Source: Nocardia asteroides
GTDB taxonomy: Bacteria > Actinomycetota > Actinomycetes > Mycobacteriales > Mycobacteriaceae
Assembly (NCBI GenBank): GCA_019930625.1
Contig: CP082844.1
Location: 6,510,001-6,574,000 of the forward strand
Direction of reading: 5' to 3'
Length of the DNA: 64,000 nucleotides
Shown: positions 25,774 through 33,887 of the stretch, one piece after another
How the letters are laid out: every line of letters starts with the position of its first letter
Numbering within the stretch: position 1 is the stretch's first letter
Translations under genes and position numbers: made by a program
The notes under the pieces: model-generated
What the model saw: the letters and a program-made list of their open reading frames with translations, nothing else
What the model was told of the DNA's origin: nothing
Databases searched by the model: none

Positions 25774-26186
25774 CAACCTCCGAGACCGCGCACCCGAGCT
25801 GGCTGTTGGAACAGCTGCTCACCCGCACCCCGCGCACCAGGCACGCCCTACTGCTGTCGAGCGACGGGCTGAAGATCTGCCACACGCCCGAACTCACCGT
25901 GGACAGGGCCGACCAGCTCGCCGCCATCGCGGCGGGCATCCAGAGCCTCTCGCACGGCGCTTCGGTGGAATTCGGCGACGGCCGGGCGGGAGTACGCCAG
26001 TCGATGACCGAGTTCTACGGCGGCATCCTGTTCGTCGTCGAAGCCGGGCTCGGCGCGCACATCGCGGTCGTCGCCGCCGAGGACGCGGACGCGGGGCTGG
26101 TCGGCCACAACATGCGGGAACTGGTGGAACAGCTCGGCGAACACTTGGCGGCCACGCCGCGCTTCCCCGGAGCGGGCGTGCCGTGA
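25770..26186 (+). CDS. cvnB: Roadblock/LC7-domain protein CvnB
   Basis: 138 residues, starting inside the cvnA stop (ATGA). The roadblock/LC7 fold is clear: LLEQLLTRTPRTRHALLLSS, DGLKICHTPELTVDRADQLA, RQSMTEFYGGILFVVEAG and the final helix HNMRELVEQLGEHLA. In conservons it works as a GTPase-associated scaffold or activating partner of CvnD. The stop overlaps cvnC by four bases. Confidence 0.9.
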   Translation: MTTSETAHPSWLLEQLLTRTPRTRHALLLSSDGLKICHTPELTVDRADQLAAIAAGIQSLSHGASVEFGDGRAGVRQSMTEFYGGILFVVEAGLGAHIAVVAAEDADAGLVGHNMRELVEQLGEHLAATPRFPGAGVP

Positions 26187-26548
26187 CCAGGCCGGGCCGG
26201 GACGACGACCCCGATCGGCTCTACACGCTCACCGGGGGGCGGAGCCAGCCGGACTCCGACACCTTCGACCTGGTCACCTTGGTGGTCAGCGAGTGCGCAC
26301 CGGCGCCGGGCATGCAGTCCGAGCACGTGGCGATCCTCGACATGTGCCACGCCCCGACCTCCGTCGTCGAGATCGCCGCCCAGCTGCGCATTCCGGTCGG
26401 CATCGTCACCATCCTGCTGTCGGACCTGCTGCACGCGGGCAAGATCACCGTGCGACCGCCGCAGGCCGGGCGGCCCGGCGAGCCATGGCATTCCCTGCCC
26501 GACACCACCACGCTCGAGAAGGTGCTCGTTGGACTTCGCAAACTCTGA
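26183..26548 (+). CDS. cvnC: DUF742 protein CvnC
   Basis: 121 residues from a GTG overlapping the cvnB stop (GTGA). The DUF742 pattern is complete: DRLYTLTGGRSQP, FDLVTLVVSE, and a winged-helix-like half, HAPTSVVEIAAQLRIPVGIV followed by LLSDLLHAGKITVRPP. This half resembles a helix-turn-helix, so DNA or protein binding is possible; the role in conservons is not established. Its end overlaps the cvnD start by 20 bases. Confidence 0.9.
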   Translation: MTRPGRDDDPDRLYTLTGGRSQPDSDTFDLVTLVVSECAPAPGMQSEHVAILDMCHAPTSVVEIAAQLRIPVGIVTILLSDLLHAGKITVRPPQAGRPGEPWHSLPDTTTLEKVLVGLRKL

Positions 26549-27173
26549 TCCGCGCCCCGCCCGCGCGGACGCACCGCTGCATCGGGCGACCAGGCGGGGA
26601 CTGAAGATCGTCATCGTCGGCGGTTTCGGCGTCGGCAAGACGACGATGGTCCGCGCGGTGAGCGAGATCCGGCCCCTCGACACCGAGGCGATCATGACCG
26701 ACGAGGGGCTGGACATCGACGACCCCAGCGGCGCGCCGGGCAAATCGACGACGACCGTCGCCTTCGACTTCGGACGGATCACCATCGATGACGAGCACGT
26801 GCTGTACCTGTTCGGCGCACCGGGGCAGCAACGGTTCCGGTTCCTCTGGAATCGTCTGTTCACCGGCGCGCTCGGCGCGATCGTGCTGGTCGACCCGCAC
26901 CGGATAGCGGATTCCTGGTACGCCGTCGACCGGCTGGAACACCAGAAGACGCCGTTCATCGTCGCCTGCAACGACTTCGGCGGCGGACATCGTCCCGACG
27001 AGGTCCGCGACGCGCTCGACCTCGATCCGCATGTGCCGGTGATCGACTGCGACGCCCGTTCTCGGGAGTCCGGCAAGGGCGTACTCATCACCCTCGTCGA
27101 GCACCTCTACGCCACCGCCCCGCCCCCGGCCGCCCCGCGCCCCTTGTTCCCGACTCCGGAGGCCGCGTCATGA
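26529..27173 (+). CDS. cvnD: Small GTP-binding protein CvnD
   Basis: 214 residues from a TTG at 26529 inside cvnC. The P-loop is VGGFGVGKTTMVRAVSE, the G3-type motif is YLFGAPGQQRFRFLW (A in place of the usual D-x-x-G first position), and the base-recognition region is FIVACNDFGGG. It belongs to the conservon GTP-binding proteins, which are MglA/Ras-like switches. It overlaps the next P450 by ATGA, so signalling and oxidation genes are co-translated. Confidence 0.9.
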   Translation: MDFANSDPRPARADAPLHRATRRGLKIVIVGGFGVGKTTMVRAVSEIRPLDTEAIMTDEGLDIDDPSGAPGKSTTTVAFDFGRITIDDEHVLYLFGAPGQQRFRFLWNRLFTGALGAIVLVDPHRIADSWYAVDRLEHQKTPFIVACNDFGGGHRPDEVRDALDLDPHVPVIDCDARSRESGKGVLITLVEHLYATAPPPAAPRPLFPTPEAAS

Positions 27174-28441
27174 CCACGCCCGCGCCGAGTTCCACCGGCA
27201 ACTGCCCCGTCCACGCCGCCCCGGTCCCATTGAGCGGGCCGCGTTTCCACACCGATCCGCACCAGCTCTATCACGAGATGCGCCGCGAGCACGGACCGGT
27301 GGTCGCCGTCGAGTTGCCCGGCGGCGTCCCCGCGTGGCTGGTCATCGGCTACCGCGAACTGCACCAGGTGACCAGCGATCCGGAGTTGTTCCCCCGCGAT
27401 GTCGGCCGGTGGAACCAGTGGCCGAACATCCCGCCGGACTGGCCGCTGCTGCCGATGGTCGGGCAGCCGATGCCGTCGATCTATTTCACCGCGGGCGCGG
27501 AGCACCGCAGGCACGTGGCGATGGTGGAGCCCGCGCTGGAGAGCGTCGACACCTTCGAATTGCGGCGCACCTGCGAGGACCTGGCCGACCGCCTGATCGA
27601 CGCGTTCTGTGGCCGGGGCGAAGCGGAGCTGGTCGCCGATTTCGCCGAGCCGCTGCCGGTGCTGGCCCTGGCGCGGATCCTCGGTTTCCCCGACGAGGAC
27701 GGACCGCGGCTGGCCTGGACGATGAAGACGCTCGCCGACGGCGGGGCCGACGCCCAGGCCGCGCATCAGCAGTTCGCCGAGCACATACAGCGCCTGCTCG
27801 CGACCAAGCAGGCCGCGCCGGGCGCCGACCTCGTGTCCTGGATGCTGGCCCATCCCGGCCCGTTCACCGATCAGGAATACGTCTTGGACCTGATGGCGGT
27901 CACCGCCGCGGGGTATCTGCCCACGGCCGACTGGATCGGGAACTCGGTGCGGCTGATGCTCACCGACGACAGGTTCGCCGCCGCGCTCGGCGGCGGGCGC
28001 CACAGTGTGGGACAGGCGATGAACGAAGTGCTGTGGGAGGACACGCCGACCCAGATCCTGGCCGGGCGCTGGGCCGCCCGCGACACCCGGCTGGGTGACA
28101 AGGTCATCCGAGCCGGGGACATGCTGCTGCTCGGGTTGGCCGCGGCCAACGCCGATCCCCATGTGCGCCAGCATGTCCGCGACGGCGCCGAACCGGCGCA
28201 CGCAGGCAACAGCGCGCATTTCGCGTTCAGCTACGGCGAATACCGCTGCCCCTTTCCCGCGCAAGAGATCGCCGAGGTCATCGCGCGCACCGGCATCGAG
28301 GTCCTCCTCGACCGGCTGCCCGACCTCGACCTGGCGGTGCCCGCCCAGAACCTGGTCCGGCGGCCCTCGGCCTTCCTGCGCGGCATGACATCCCTCCCCG
28401 TCCGTTTCACACCCGTTCGTACCGTCGGAGGTGCCCCGTGA
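27170..28441 (+). CDS. Conservon cytochrome P450, CYP157-like, lacking the ExxR motif
   Basis: 423 residues. The haem-ligand motif is FSYGEYRCPFPAQE with Cys360. The K-helix reads E286-V-L-W289, so the otherwise near-invariant arginine of ExxR is a tryptophan, and the I-helix (TAAGYLPTADWIGNSVRLML) lacks the acid-threonine pair. CYP157 proteins of Streptomyces conservons are known for exactly this loss (EQSLW in CYP157C1), so I place it in or near that family. Whether such proteins have monooxygenase activity is unsettled. It overlaps cvnD and the next P450. Confidence 0.88.
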   Translation: MTTPAPSSTGNCPVHAAPVPLSGPRFHTDPHQLYHEMRREHGPVVAVELPGGVPAWLVIGYRELHQVTSDPELFPRDVGRWNQWPNIPPDWPLLPMVGQPMPSIYFTAGAEHRRHVAMVEPALESVDTFELRRTCEDLADRLIDAFCGRGEAELVADFAEPLPVLALARILGFPDEDGPRLAWTMKTLADGGADAQAAHQQFAEHIQRLLATKQAAPGADLVSWMLAHPGPFTDQEYVLDLMAVTAAGYLPTADWIGNSVRLMLTDDRFAAALGGGRHSVGQAMNEVLWEDTPTQILAGRWAARDTRLGDKVIRAGDMLLLGLAAANADPHVRQHVRDGAEPAHAGNSAHFAFSYGEYRCPFPAQEIAEVIARTGIEVLLDRLPDLDLAVPAQNLVRRPSAFLRGMTSLPVRFTPVRTVGGAP

Positions 28442-29667
28442 GCAGAGAATGCCCACATGCCGCAACCCTTGCCATCGATCCGATGGTCGGTGACCTGGCC
28501 GCAGAGACCAGCCTGCTGCGCGCCGCGGGCCCGCTCGCCCGGATCGAACTGCTCGGCGTACCCGCCTGGACCGTCACTCAGCACGCGCTGGCCAGGCAAC
28601 TGCTCGTCGACACCAGGCTGGTCAAGGACATCGGCGCCTGGTCGCTGTGGCGGTCCGGCGTGGTGACCAGGCAGTGGCCGCTGATCGGCATGATCGACGT
28701 GGGCCGTTCCATGTTCACCGTCGACGGCGCCGAACACCGCAGACTGCGGATCAAGACCACCCAGGCGTTGACCAAACGCAGGCTGGACGCGCTACGCCCG
28801 GCGATCGAGCGCATGACCGCCGAACTGCTTGACGACCTCGCCGAGGCCGGACGCGACGGCGCGGTGGACCTCAAGACGGTGTTCGCCTATCCGCTGCCGA
28901 TGCGGGTCATCAGTGAGCTGATGGGCGTGGATCGGGCCGACCATCCGATGCTGCTCAGCTGGTACGAAGCGTTCTTCTCCCTGCTGACGCCGCAGGGTGA
29001 GCGGCTGCGGGTGATCGACGAGCTGGACGCCTACTTCACCGAACTGGTGCGCAAGAAGGCCGCCGATCCGACCGACGACCTGACCAGCGCTTTCCTCGTC
29101 GGCGGCGAGACCGAGCCGCTGACCGAGGAAGAGGTGGTCGGCAAGCTGAAAGCGCTGGTGGCCGCCGGGCACGAAACGACGATCGGGCTCATCCTCAACG
29201 CGGTGCGCGCCCTGCTGGGACGCCCGGAACAGTTGAGCGCCGTTCGCGCGGGCGATCTGACGTGGGATGCCGCGGTGGAGGAAACCCTGCGCTGGGACAG
29301 CCCGGTGACCCATCTGCTGATGCGGTTCGCGACCGAGGACATCGTCGTCGGCGACACCGTCATCGAGAAGGGCGAGGGAGTCGTCATGTCCTACCGCGCG
29401 ATCGGGCGGGACCTCGCCGTGCACGGCCCGGGCGCCGACGAGTTCGACGTCGCCCGCCCCACGGCGAACCGGCACTTGGCATTCGGTTACGGCCCGCACA
29501 TCTGCCCGGGTGCGGCGCTGGCCCGCTTGGAAGCGGGAATCGCGCTGCCCGCCTTGTTCGCCCGCTTCCCCGGCCTGCGCTTCGCCGTGCCGGTCGAGGA
29601 GATCCGCAATCTGCCGGTGCTCACCCAGAACGACCTCGAAGCGTTCCCGGTGTATATCGGGAACTGA
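28438..29667 (+). CDS. Conservon cytochrome P450, CYP154-like
   Basis: 409 residues from a GTG overlapping the CYP157-like stop. All P450 signatures are present: I-helix AAGHETT (243-249 region), K-helix ETLR (Glu282, Arg285) and haem motif FGYGPHICPGAALARLE with Cys356. Streptomyces conservons pair a CYP157 with a CYP154 in this order, so it is the probably active partner. Its substrate and redox partners are unknown; no ferredoxin gene follows. Confidence 0.9.
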   Translation: MSRECPHAATLAIDPMVGDLAAETSLLRAAGPLARIELLGVPAWTVTQHALARQLLVDTRLVKDIGAWSLWRSGVVTRQWPLIGMIDVGRSMFTVDGAEHRRLRIKTTQALTKRRLDALRPAIERMTAELLDDLAEAGRDGAVDLKTVFAYPLPMRVISELMGVDRADHPMLLSWYEAFFSLLTPQGERLRVIDELDAYFTELVRKKAADPTDDLTSAFLVGGETEPLTEEEVVGKLKALVAAGHETTIGLILNAVRALLGRPEQLSAVRAGDLTWDAAVEETLRWDSPVTHLLMRFATEDIVVGDTVIEKGEGVVMSYRAIGRDLAVHGPGADEFDVARPTANRHLAFGYGPHICPGAALARLEAGIALPALFARFPGLRFAVPVEEIRNLPVLTQNDLEAFPVYIGN

Positions 29668-29694
29668 TCCGAAGCGCCGATTGTTACCGTGGCT

Positions 29695-30546
29695 ATGGCC
29701 AGCGAAACCTCGGCGGAGCTGAACCGGCGTGCCCAGCTCCGCGACTTCCTCCGCACCCGTAGAGCCCGGCTGACGCCGCAGGACGTCGGCCTGTCGGCGG
29801 TAGGCCGTCGCCGGACGCCCGGCCTGCGGCGGGAGGAGGTCGCGATGCTCGCCGGGGTGGGCGTGTCCTGGTACACGTGGCTGGAGCAGGGACGCGACAT
29901 CACGGTGTCGGCGGAGGTACTCGACGCGATCGGCGCGGCACTGCGCCTGTCCGGGCCGGAGCGCAGGCATCTGTATCTGCTCGCCGGCCTCAACCCGCCG
30001 CCGTCCGGCCGCACGCGCGACACCGAGGTCACCCCGCAGCTGCGTGGGCTGATCGAGGCGTGGGGCTCGCGACCCGCGGTGCTGCGTGACCGCTGCTGGA
30101 ATCTGCTCACGGTCAACGACGCGGCGCGAGCCGTCTTCGGATTCACCGACGCCGACCACAACTGCTTGATCTCGTTCTTCACCAACGCCAGGTATCGCGG
30201 AATGCACGTGGAGTGGGCCGCGATCGCGCCCGCGGTCGTTGCCGCGTTCCGTGCCGACGCGGCGCATGCCCCCGGTGACCCGGAATTCGGCCGGGTGGTC
30301 GGCGAACTCACCGCCGCGAGCCCCGAGTTCGCCCGGTTGTGGGCCCGCCACGACGTGGACGCCGCCGTCCAAGCCGTGAAGGCGGTGCGCCATCCGGAGG
30401 CCGGTGACCTGCTGTTCGACACGACCACCCTCGCGGTGGCCGACCACCCGGACTGGTTCCTGGTGCTCTACAACCCGCAACCGGGCACCGAGACCGCGCA
30501 GCGAGTCGAAGGGCTGACGCGGATCGGACTCGCCGTCTCGGCATGA
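29695..30546 (+). CDS. XRE-family regulator with MmyB-like ligand domain
   Basis: About 283 residues from ATG 29695; a GTG two codons earlier is an equal choice since neither has a ribosome site. The N-terminal helix-turn-helix is RTPGLRREEVAMLAGVGVSW followed by YTWLEQGRDITVSAEVLDAI. The C-terminal MLTR/MmyB-type ligand domain includes PAVLRDRCWNLLTVNDAARA, FFTNARYRGMHVEW and LLFDTTTLAVADHPDWFLVL. This family often lies next to a short-chain dehydrogenase whose expression it controls, as here. The inducer is unknown. Confidence 0.88.
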   Translation: MASETSAELNRRAQLRDFLRTRRARLTPQDVGLSAVGRRRTPGLRREEVAMLAGVGVSWYTWLEQGRDITVSAEVLDAIGAALRLSGPERRHLYLLAGLNPPPSGRTRDTEVTPQLRGLIEAWGSRPAVLRDRCWNLLTVNDAARAVFGFTDADHNCLISFFTNARYRGMHVEWAAIAPAVVAAFRADAAHAPGDPEFGRVVGELTAASPEFARLWARHDVDAAVQAVKAVRHPEAGDLLFDTTTLAVADHPDWFLVLYNPQPGTETAQRVEGLTRIGLAVSA

Positions 30547-30622
30547 GGCATAACCTGGTGGTGCCACACCTAGGTCAACTGGACACTGTTCGGCCCGTGC
30601 TCGCTTCGGCACGCTGATTCCC

Positions 30623-31393
30623 ATGACGCACAACATCTCCCGATTCGACGGCAAGGTCGCACTCATCACCGGCGGTTCGAGCGGCATGGGACTGGCCACC
30701 GCACGACGGCTGCTCGCCGAAGGCGCGCAGGTGGTCATCACCGGCCGGGACAAGACTCGGCTGGACGCCGCGCTCGAAGAGTTGAACGGCGACGACCGTG
30801 TGATCGCGATCCGGGCCGACGTGGGGCGTCTGGCCGACCTCGACGCGCTCACCGCCGCCATCGGCGACCGGCACGGACGCTTGGACGTGGTATTCGCCAA
30901 CGCGGGGGTCGCGTCGTTCGGGCCGAGCGGCGAGATCACCGAGGACGAGTTCGATCGCGTCGTGGACATCAACTTCAAAGGCGTCTTCTTCACCATCCAG
31001 AAGGCCCTGCCGCTGTTGTCCGAGCACGCGGCGATCGTCATCAACGCGTCGTGGACGCTGCACCGCGGTCTGCCCGGCGGCTCCTTGTACGCGGCCACCA
31101 AAGCGGCCGTGCACAACCTGGCGCGCACCTTCGCGGCAGAGTTGGGGCCGCGCGGAATCCGGGTCAATTCCGTGAGCCCCGGCTACATCGAGACGCCCAT
31201 GTTCCATGACAACGTCGGCCCCGAAGCGCACACCGCCGTGCTCGCCGAGGTCGCGGCCCGCCGGTTGGGCACCGCCGAGGATGTCGCCGACGCCGTGGCA
31301 TTCCTCGCCTCCGCCGAGGCGTCCTACGTCAACGGGCAGGACCTGATCATCGACGGCGGCTTGGTCGCGGCCGTCTCCCGTGAGCTGATCTGA
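30623..31393 (+). CDS. Short-chain dehydrogenase/reductase (FabG-like)
   Basis: 256 residues from ATG 30623. Motifs: the cofactor loop TGGSSGMGLATARRL near residue 14, FANAGVASFGP near residue 88, catalytic Ser in INASWTLHRGLPGG, YAATKAAVHNLAR with Tyr and Lys, and the SPGYIETPMF segment. The arginine after the first strand (TGRDKTR) favours NADPH. It follows the XRE regulator by 76 bases and is probably its target. Substrate unknown. Confidence 0.9.
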   Translation: MTHNISRFDGKVALITGGSSGMGLATARRLLAEGAQVVITGRDKTRLDAALEELNGDDRVIAIRADVGRLADLDALTAAIGDRHGRLDVVFANAGVASFGPSGEITEDEFDRVVDINFKGVFFTIQKALPLLSEHAAIVINASWTLHRGLPGGSLYAATKAAVHNLARTFAAELGPRGIRVNSVSPGYIETPMFHDNVGPEAHTAVLAEVAARRLGTAEDVADAVAFLASAEASYVNGQDLIIDGGLVAAVSRELI

Positions 31394-31460
31394 CCGGCCG
31401 GTGGGCGGCGGCTGGAAATCCGGTCGACGCCCCGTTCGGGCCGCTCAGTACAGTGGGCCG

Positions 31461-31859
31461 GTGATTCGCACAGCCGCGCTGGCCCATGTCCGGGATCGTC
31501 GCCTGTTGCAGGCGCGCTCGGTCGGCAAGGAAGTCTTCTACATGGCCGGCGGCAAGATCGACCCCGGTGAGACGCCCGAGGCGGCGTTGCACCGCGAGGT
31601 GCGCGAAGAACTCGGTGTGGGCGTCGTCTCCTTCGATGAACTCGGAGTATTCCAGGCCGAGGCGTATGGGCACTCCCCCGGCACCCGGCTGCACATGACC
31701 TGCTTCACCGCGGAACTCGACGGCGAACCGCGACCGACGAGCGAGATCGCCGAGCTGCGCTACTTCACCGTCAGCGAGTACGCCGCGATGGACCACGTGG
31801 CCCCCGGCTCGATGCTGGTCTTCCGCAGACTCCACGAACTCGGCGCGGTCGACTGGTAG
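31461..31859 (+). CDS. Nudix hydrolase
   Basis: 132 residues from GTG 31461 (MIRTAALAHVRDRRLLQARS). The Nudix box GKIDPGETPEAALHREVREE fits G-x5-E-x7-REUxEE-x-G-U completely, so the metal-binding acids are intact. Members hydrolyse nucleoside diphosphates linked to another moiety; the substrate is open. An upstream reading-frame extension lacks a ribosome site. Confidence 0.88.
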   Translation: MIRTAALAHVRDRRLLQARSVGKEVFYMAGGKIDPGETPEAALHREVREELGVGVVSFDELGVFQAEAYGHSPGTRLHMTCFTAELDGEPRPTSEIAELRYFTVSEYAAMDHVAPGSMLVFRRLHELGAVDW

Positions 31860-32110
31860 CCCACCGGGATACCGCCCCGTGACGGCGAGCAGCGCCTACG
31901 CCTCAGGCCGAGTCCTGCCCGGCCCGAGGTGGCGTACTTCCAGCAGCGCGAGCGGCGCGCCGAAGCAGGCACCATGCGGGGGTGAGCGCTCCGAAGCTCG
32001 CACCGGCGACCGACGCGATCGAATACCGGCCAGCTTCTGCGGCTAGAGCGTGTCTCGAAGTAGCGCCGCCGGTGTGAGACTGTTTGGCAGGGTGGGGGTT
32101 TGAGATATGG

Positions 32111-32167
32111 CGAGGTCTCCGGTAGTTGGTTGATCGACCAAGATTCAACTGAACACCGGAGACCTCG
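32111..32167 (+). promoter_or_regulatory. Hairpin hiding the transposase ribosome site
   Basis: CGAGGTCTCCGGT (32111-32123) is perfectly complementary to ACCGGAGACCTCG (32155-32167), 13 base pairs, with further pairing AGTTG/CAACT inside the loop. The 3' arm contains GGAG, the only ribosome site for the GTG start at 32167, whose first base is in the stem. Transcripts entering from outside would fold and block translation; a promoter inside the 5' arm would escape this. Confidence 0.55.
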
Positions 32168-33060
32168 TGACCACCCTAGCGGTGACCGCGCGAGCGGACC
32201 TGTCCGATGCCCAATGGGCACGGCTGGAGCCGCTGCTGCCCACCCCGAAACGACCCGGCCGTCCCTCGAGATGGACCCGACGCCGCCTGCTCGACGGTAT
32301 CCGCTGGCGGATCCGGGTCGGTTGCCCGTGGCGGGACATCCCACCGCAGTACGGGTCGTGGCAGGCGATCTACGCGTTGTTCCGCCGCTGGAGTCGAGCC
32401 GGGATCTGGGCGCATGTGCTGCGGCAACTCCAGGCGATCGCCGACGCCGCCGAACAGATCGGATGGCTGGTCAGCGTGGACTCCACGATCATGCGTGCCC
32501 ACTGCCACGCCGCCGGGGCCCGCCGCGACGGCGACCGCCAGGCCGAACCACCCGGCGGCCACTACAGCGAACCGGCCGATCACGCGCTCGGGCGGTCTCG
32601 GGGCGGATGGGGAACCAAACTCCATCTGGCCTGCGAACACCGCCTGCGTCCGTTGTCGCTGCTGCTCACCGCCGGTCAAGCCGGTGACAGCCCCCAGTTC
32701 GCCGCGGTCCTCGACGGCATCCGGGTCCCGCGCCTGGGTCGTGGGCGGGCACGCGTGCGTCCGGACCGGGTACTGGCGGACAGGGCGTATTCCTCGGCCG
32801 CCAACCGCGCCTACCTGCGCGAGCGTGGTATCCCCGCCACTATCCCGGTCCCGGCAGATCAAGTAGGACACCGCCGCAATCGTGGCCGCGCGGGCGGGCG
32901 ACCACCGGCGTTCGACCGTGAGATCTACCGGCACCGCAACACTATCGAGCGTGGCATCAACCGACTCAAACAACACCGCGCTGTCGCCACCCGCTACGAG
33001 AAACTCGCCACCCGCTACCTCGCCGTCATCCAGATCGCCGCCATCGACCAATGGCTGTGA
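32167..33060 (+). CDS. IS5-family transposase
   Basis: 297 residues from GTG 32167. The N-terminal DUF4096-type domain (LSDAQWARLEPLLP, RRLLDGIRWRIRVGCPWRDI) precedes the DDE domain: first Asp in WLVSVDSTIMRAH, second Asp in DRVLADRAYSSAANRAYL, and the Glu in YRHRNTIERGINRLKQHRAV. All are intact and the frame is uninterrupted, so the element may still be active. Translation is probably limited by the hairpin just upstream. Confidence 0.92.
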   Translation: MTTLAVTARADLSDAQWARLEPLLPTPKRPGRPSRWTRRRLLDGIRWRIRVGCPWRDIPPQYGSWQAIYALFRRWSRAGIWAHVLRQLQAIADAAEQIGWLVSVDSTIMRAHCHAAGARRDGDRQAEPPGGHYSEPADHALGRSRGGWGTKLHLACEHRLRPLSLLLTAGQAGDSPQFAAVLDGIRVPRLGRGRARVRPDRVLADRAYSSAANRAYLRERGIPATIPVPADQVGHRRNRGRAGGRPPAFDREIYRHRNTIERGINRLKQHRAVATRYEKLATRYLAVIQIAAIDQWL

Positions 33061-33086
33061 CCTCGACACCTACTTCGAGACACTGC

Positions 33087-33386
33087 CTAGCCGCTGGCCG
33101 CCCGCGAGGTCAGCCGCGAGCCGTCCAGCGTCGCCGACCGGATGAAGTTCACCTTCAGCTCCAGCGTCGTATACGCCACGCCATCACCGAGTTTCGTGAA
33201 GACGGCGCTGCCCATCGCCGTATCCATCAAGGTGGACAGCACACCGCCGTGCACGGTGAACATCGCGTTGATGGTGGCCGGGTTGGGGTCGAGGTAGTAC
33301 CGGGTGTAACCGTCGCCCGCCGTCTCCGTGGCGAATCCGCCACTTCTCGCATACGGGACGACCGCGCCGGCACCAGCGCGATCACC
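33087..33386 (-). pseudogene. Truncated hotdog-fold (PaaI-like) thioesterase
   Basis: On the minus strand the frame reads GFATETAGDGYTRYYLDPNP, ATINAMFTVHGGVLSTLMDT, AMGSAVFTKLGDGVAYTTLE and LKVNFIRSATLDGSRLTSRA, ending at TAG inside the CTAG that borders the IS element. VHGGVLSTLMDTAMG and YTTLELKVNF are the PaaI-type core. There is no start codon in this frame before an upstream stop near 33388, and the final strands are missing, so both ends are damaged. The left IS flank does not supply the missing end, so deletion beyond simple insertion is implied. Confidence 0.65.
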
Positions 33387-33578
33387 TCATGCCGCGATGT
33401 CGAACAAGGTCAGCTCCCGTGGTTGTCGTGCGGTGACGGCGCGCAGTTCGGCGCTTTCCCGGACCGCGCAGGTCGGCCCGATGCCTCGGGCCACCGATTC
33501 GGGTGACAGCAGCCAGCCGCGGCAACGGCGGCAATGCGCGACAAGTCTCACGGTGGGGGCTTCGCCGGTCTCAGCCAT
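33387..33578 (-). CDS. DUF6011-type small Cys-rich protein
   Basis: 63 residues from ATG 33578 behind GGAGGAGAAG. The pattern C-R-R-C, LLSPESVARGIGPTC and a final RELTLFDIAA match the DUF6011 family (CxxC, SVARGIGPxC), a likely small zinc-binding domain of unknown function. The longer upstream frame is arginine-rich and not part of the protein. Confidence 0.7.
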   Translation of the reverse strand: MAETGEAPTVRLVAHCRRCRGWLLSPESVARGIGPTCAVRESAELRAVTARQPRELTLFDIAA

Positions 33579-33887
33579 GTCTTCTCCTCCGGCCGGGCAG
33601 ATCTGTCGACAGCCTGACATAAGGGACCGACATCGAATCGAGAGTCGGGGGTGGTCAACAGGTCCGCGGCTCCAGCACCCGCCGCCGTACGGAGTGCGCC
33701 GGTACGAACGCCGGGCGAGGCGGGCCCAGAGGGGCCCTCGAAGGAAAAGTCGCGGAGAAACGGACAAGAACGGAGCGGGAATTCGTTGCGAAGCTGCGGT
33801 AACTCGAGGATTACTGAATAGGCCGGGCTACGACATCGTCGGCGGCGCACTCTGTTTCAGCTCACATCACCGCCGGAGGGCAGGCCC
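33579..33887. other. 309-bp intergenic region upstream of the IPT-repeat gene
   Basis: No recognisable gene on either strand. It must contain the promoter for the giant IPT gene; GGAGGG ten bases before ATG 33888 is its ribosome site. No clear -35/-10 pair could be assigned. Confidence 0.4.

Larger units (their letters stand above)
32047..33086 (+). mobile_element. Intact IS5-family insertion sequence (1040 bp)
   Basis: The ends carry GTGTCTCGAAGTAG at 32050-32063 and its perfect complement at 33070-33083. Both ends are flanked by CTAG (32043-32046 and 33087-33090), which fits the YTAR-type target duplications of IS5-group elements. Inside is one full-length transposase and, before it, a long hairpin. 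The right flank is a truncated thioesterase gene; the left flank is unrelated. Confidence 0.85.

Noticed and set aside
32043..33090. The IS element as part of a composite transposon with the IPT gene as cargo
   Set aside because: Only one IS copy is present and no second end was found on the far side of the IPT gene within the window.
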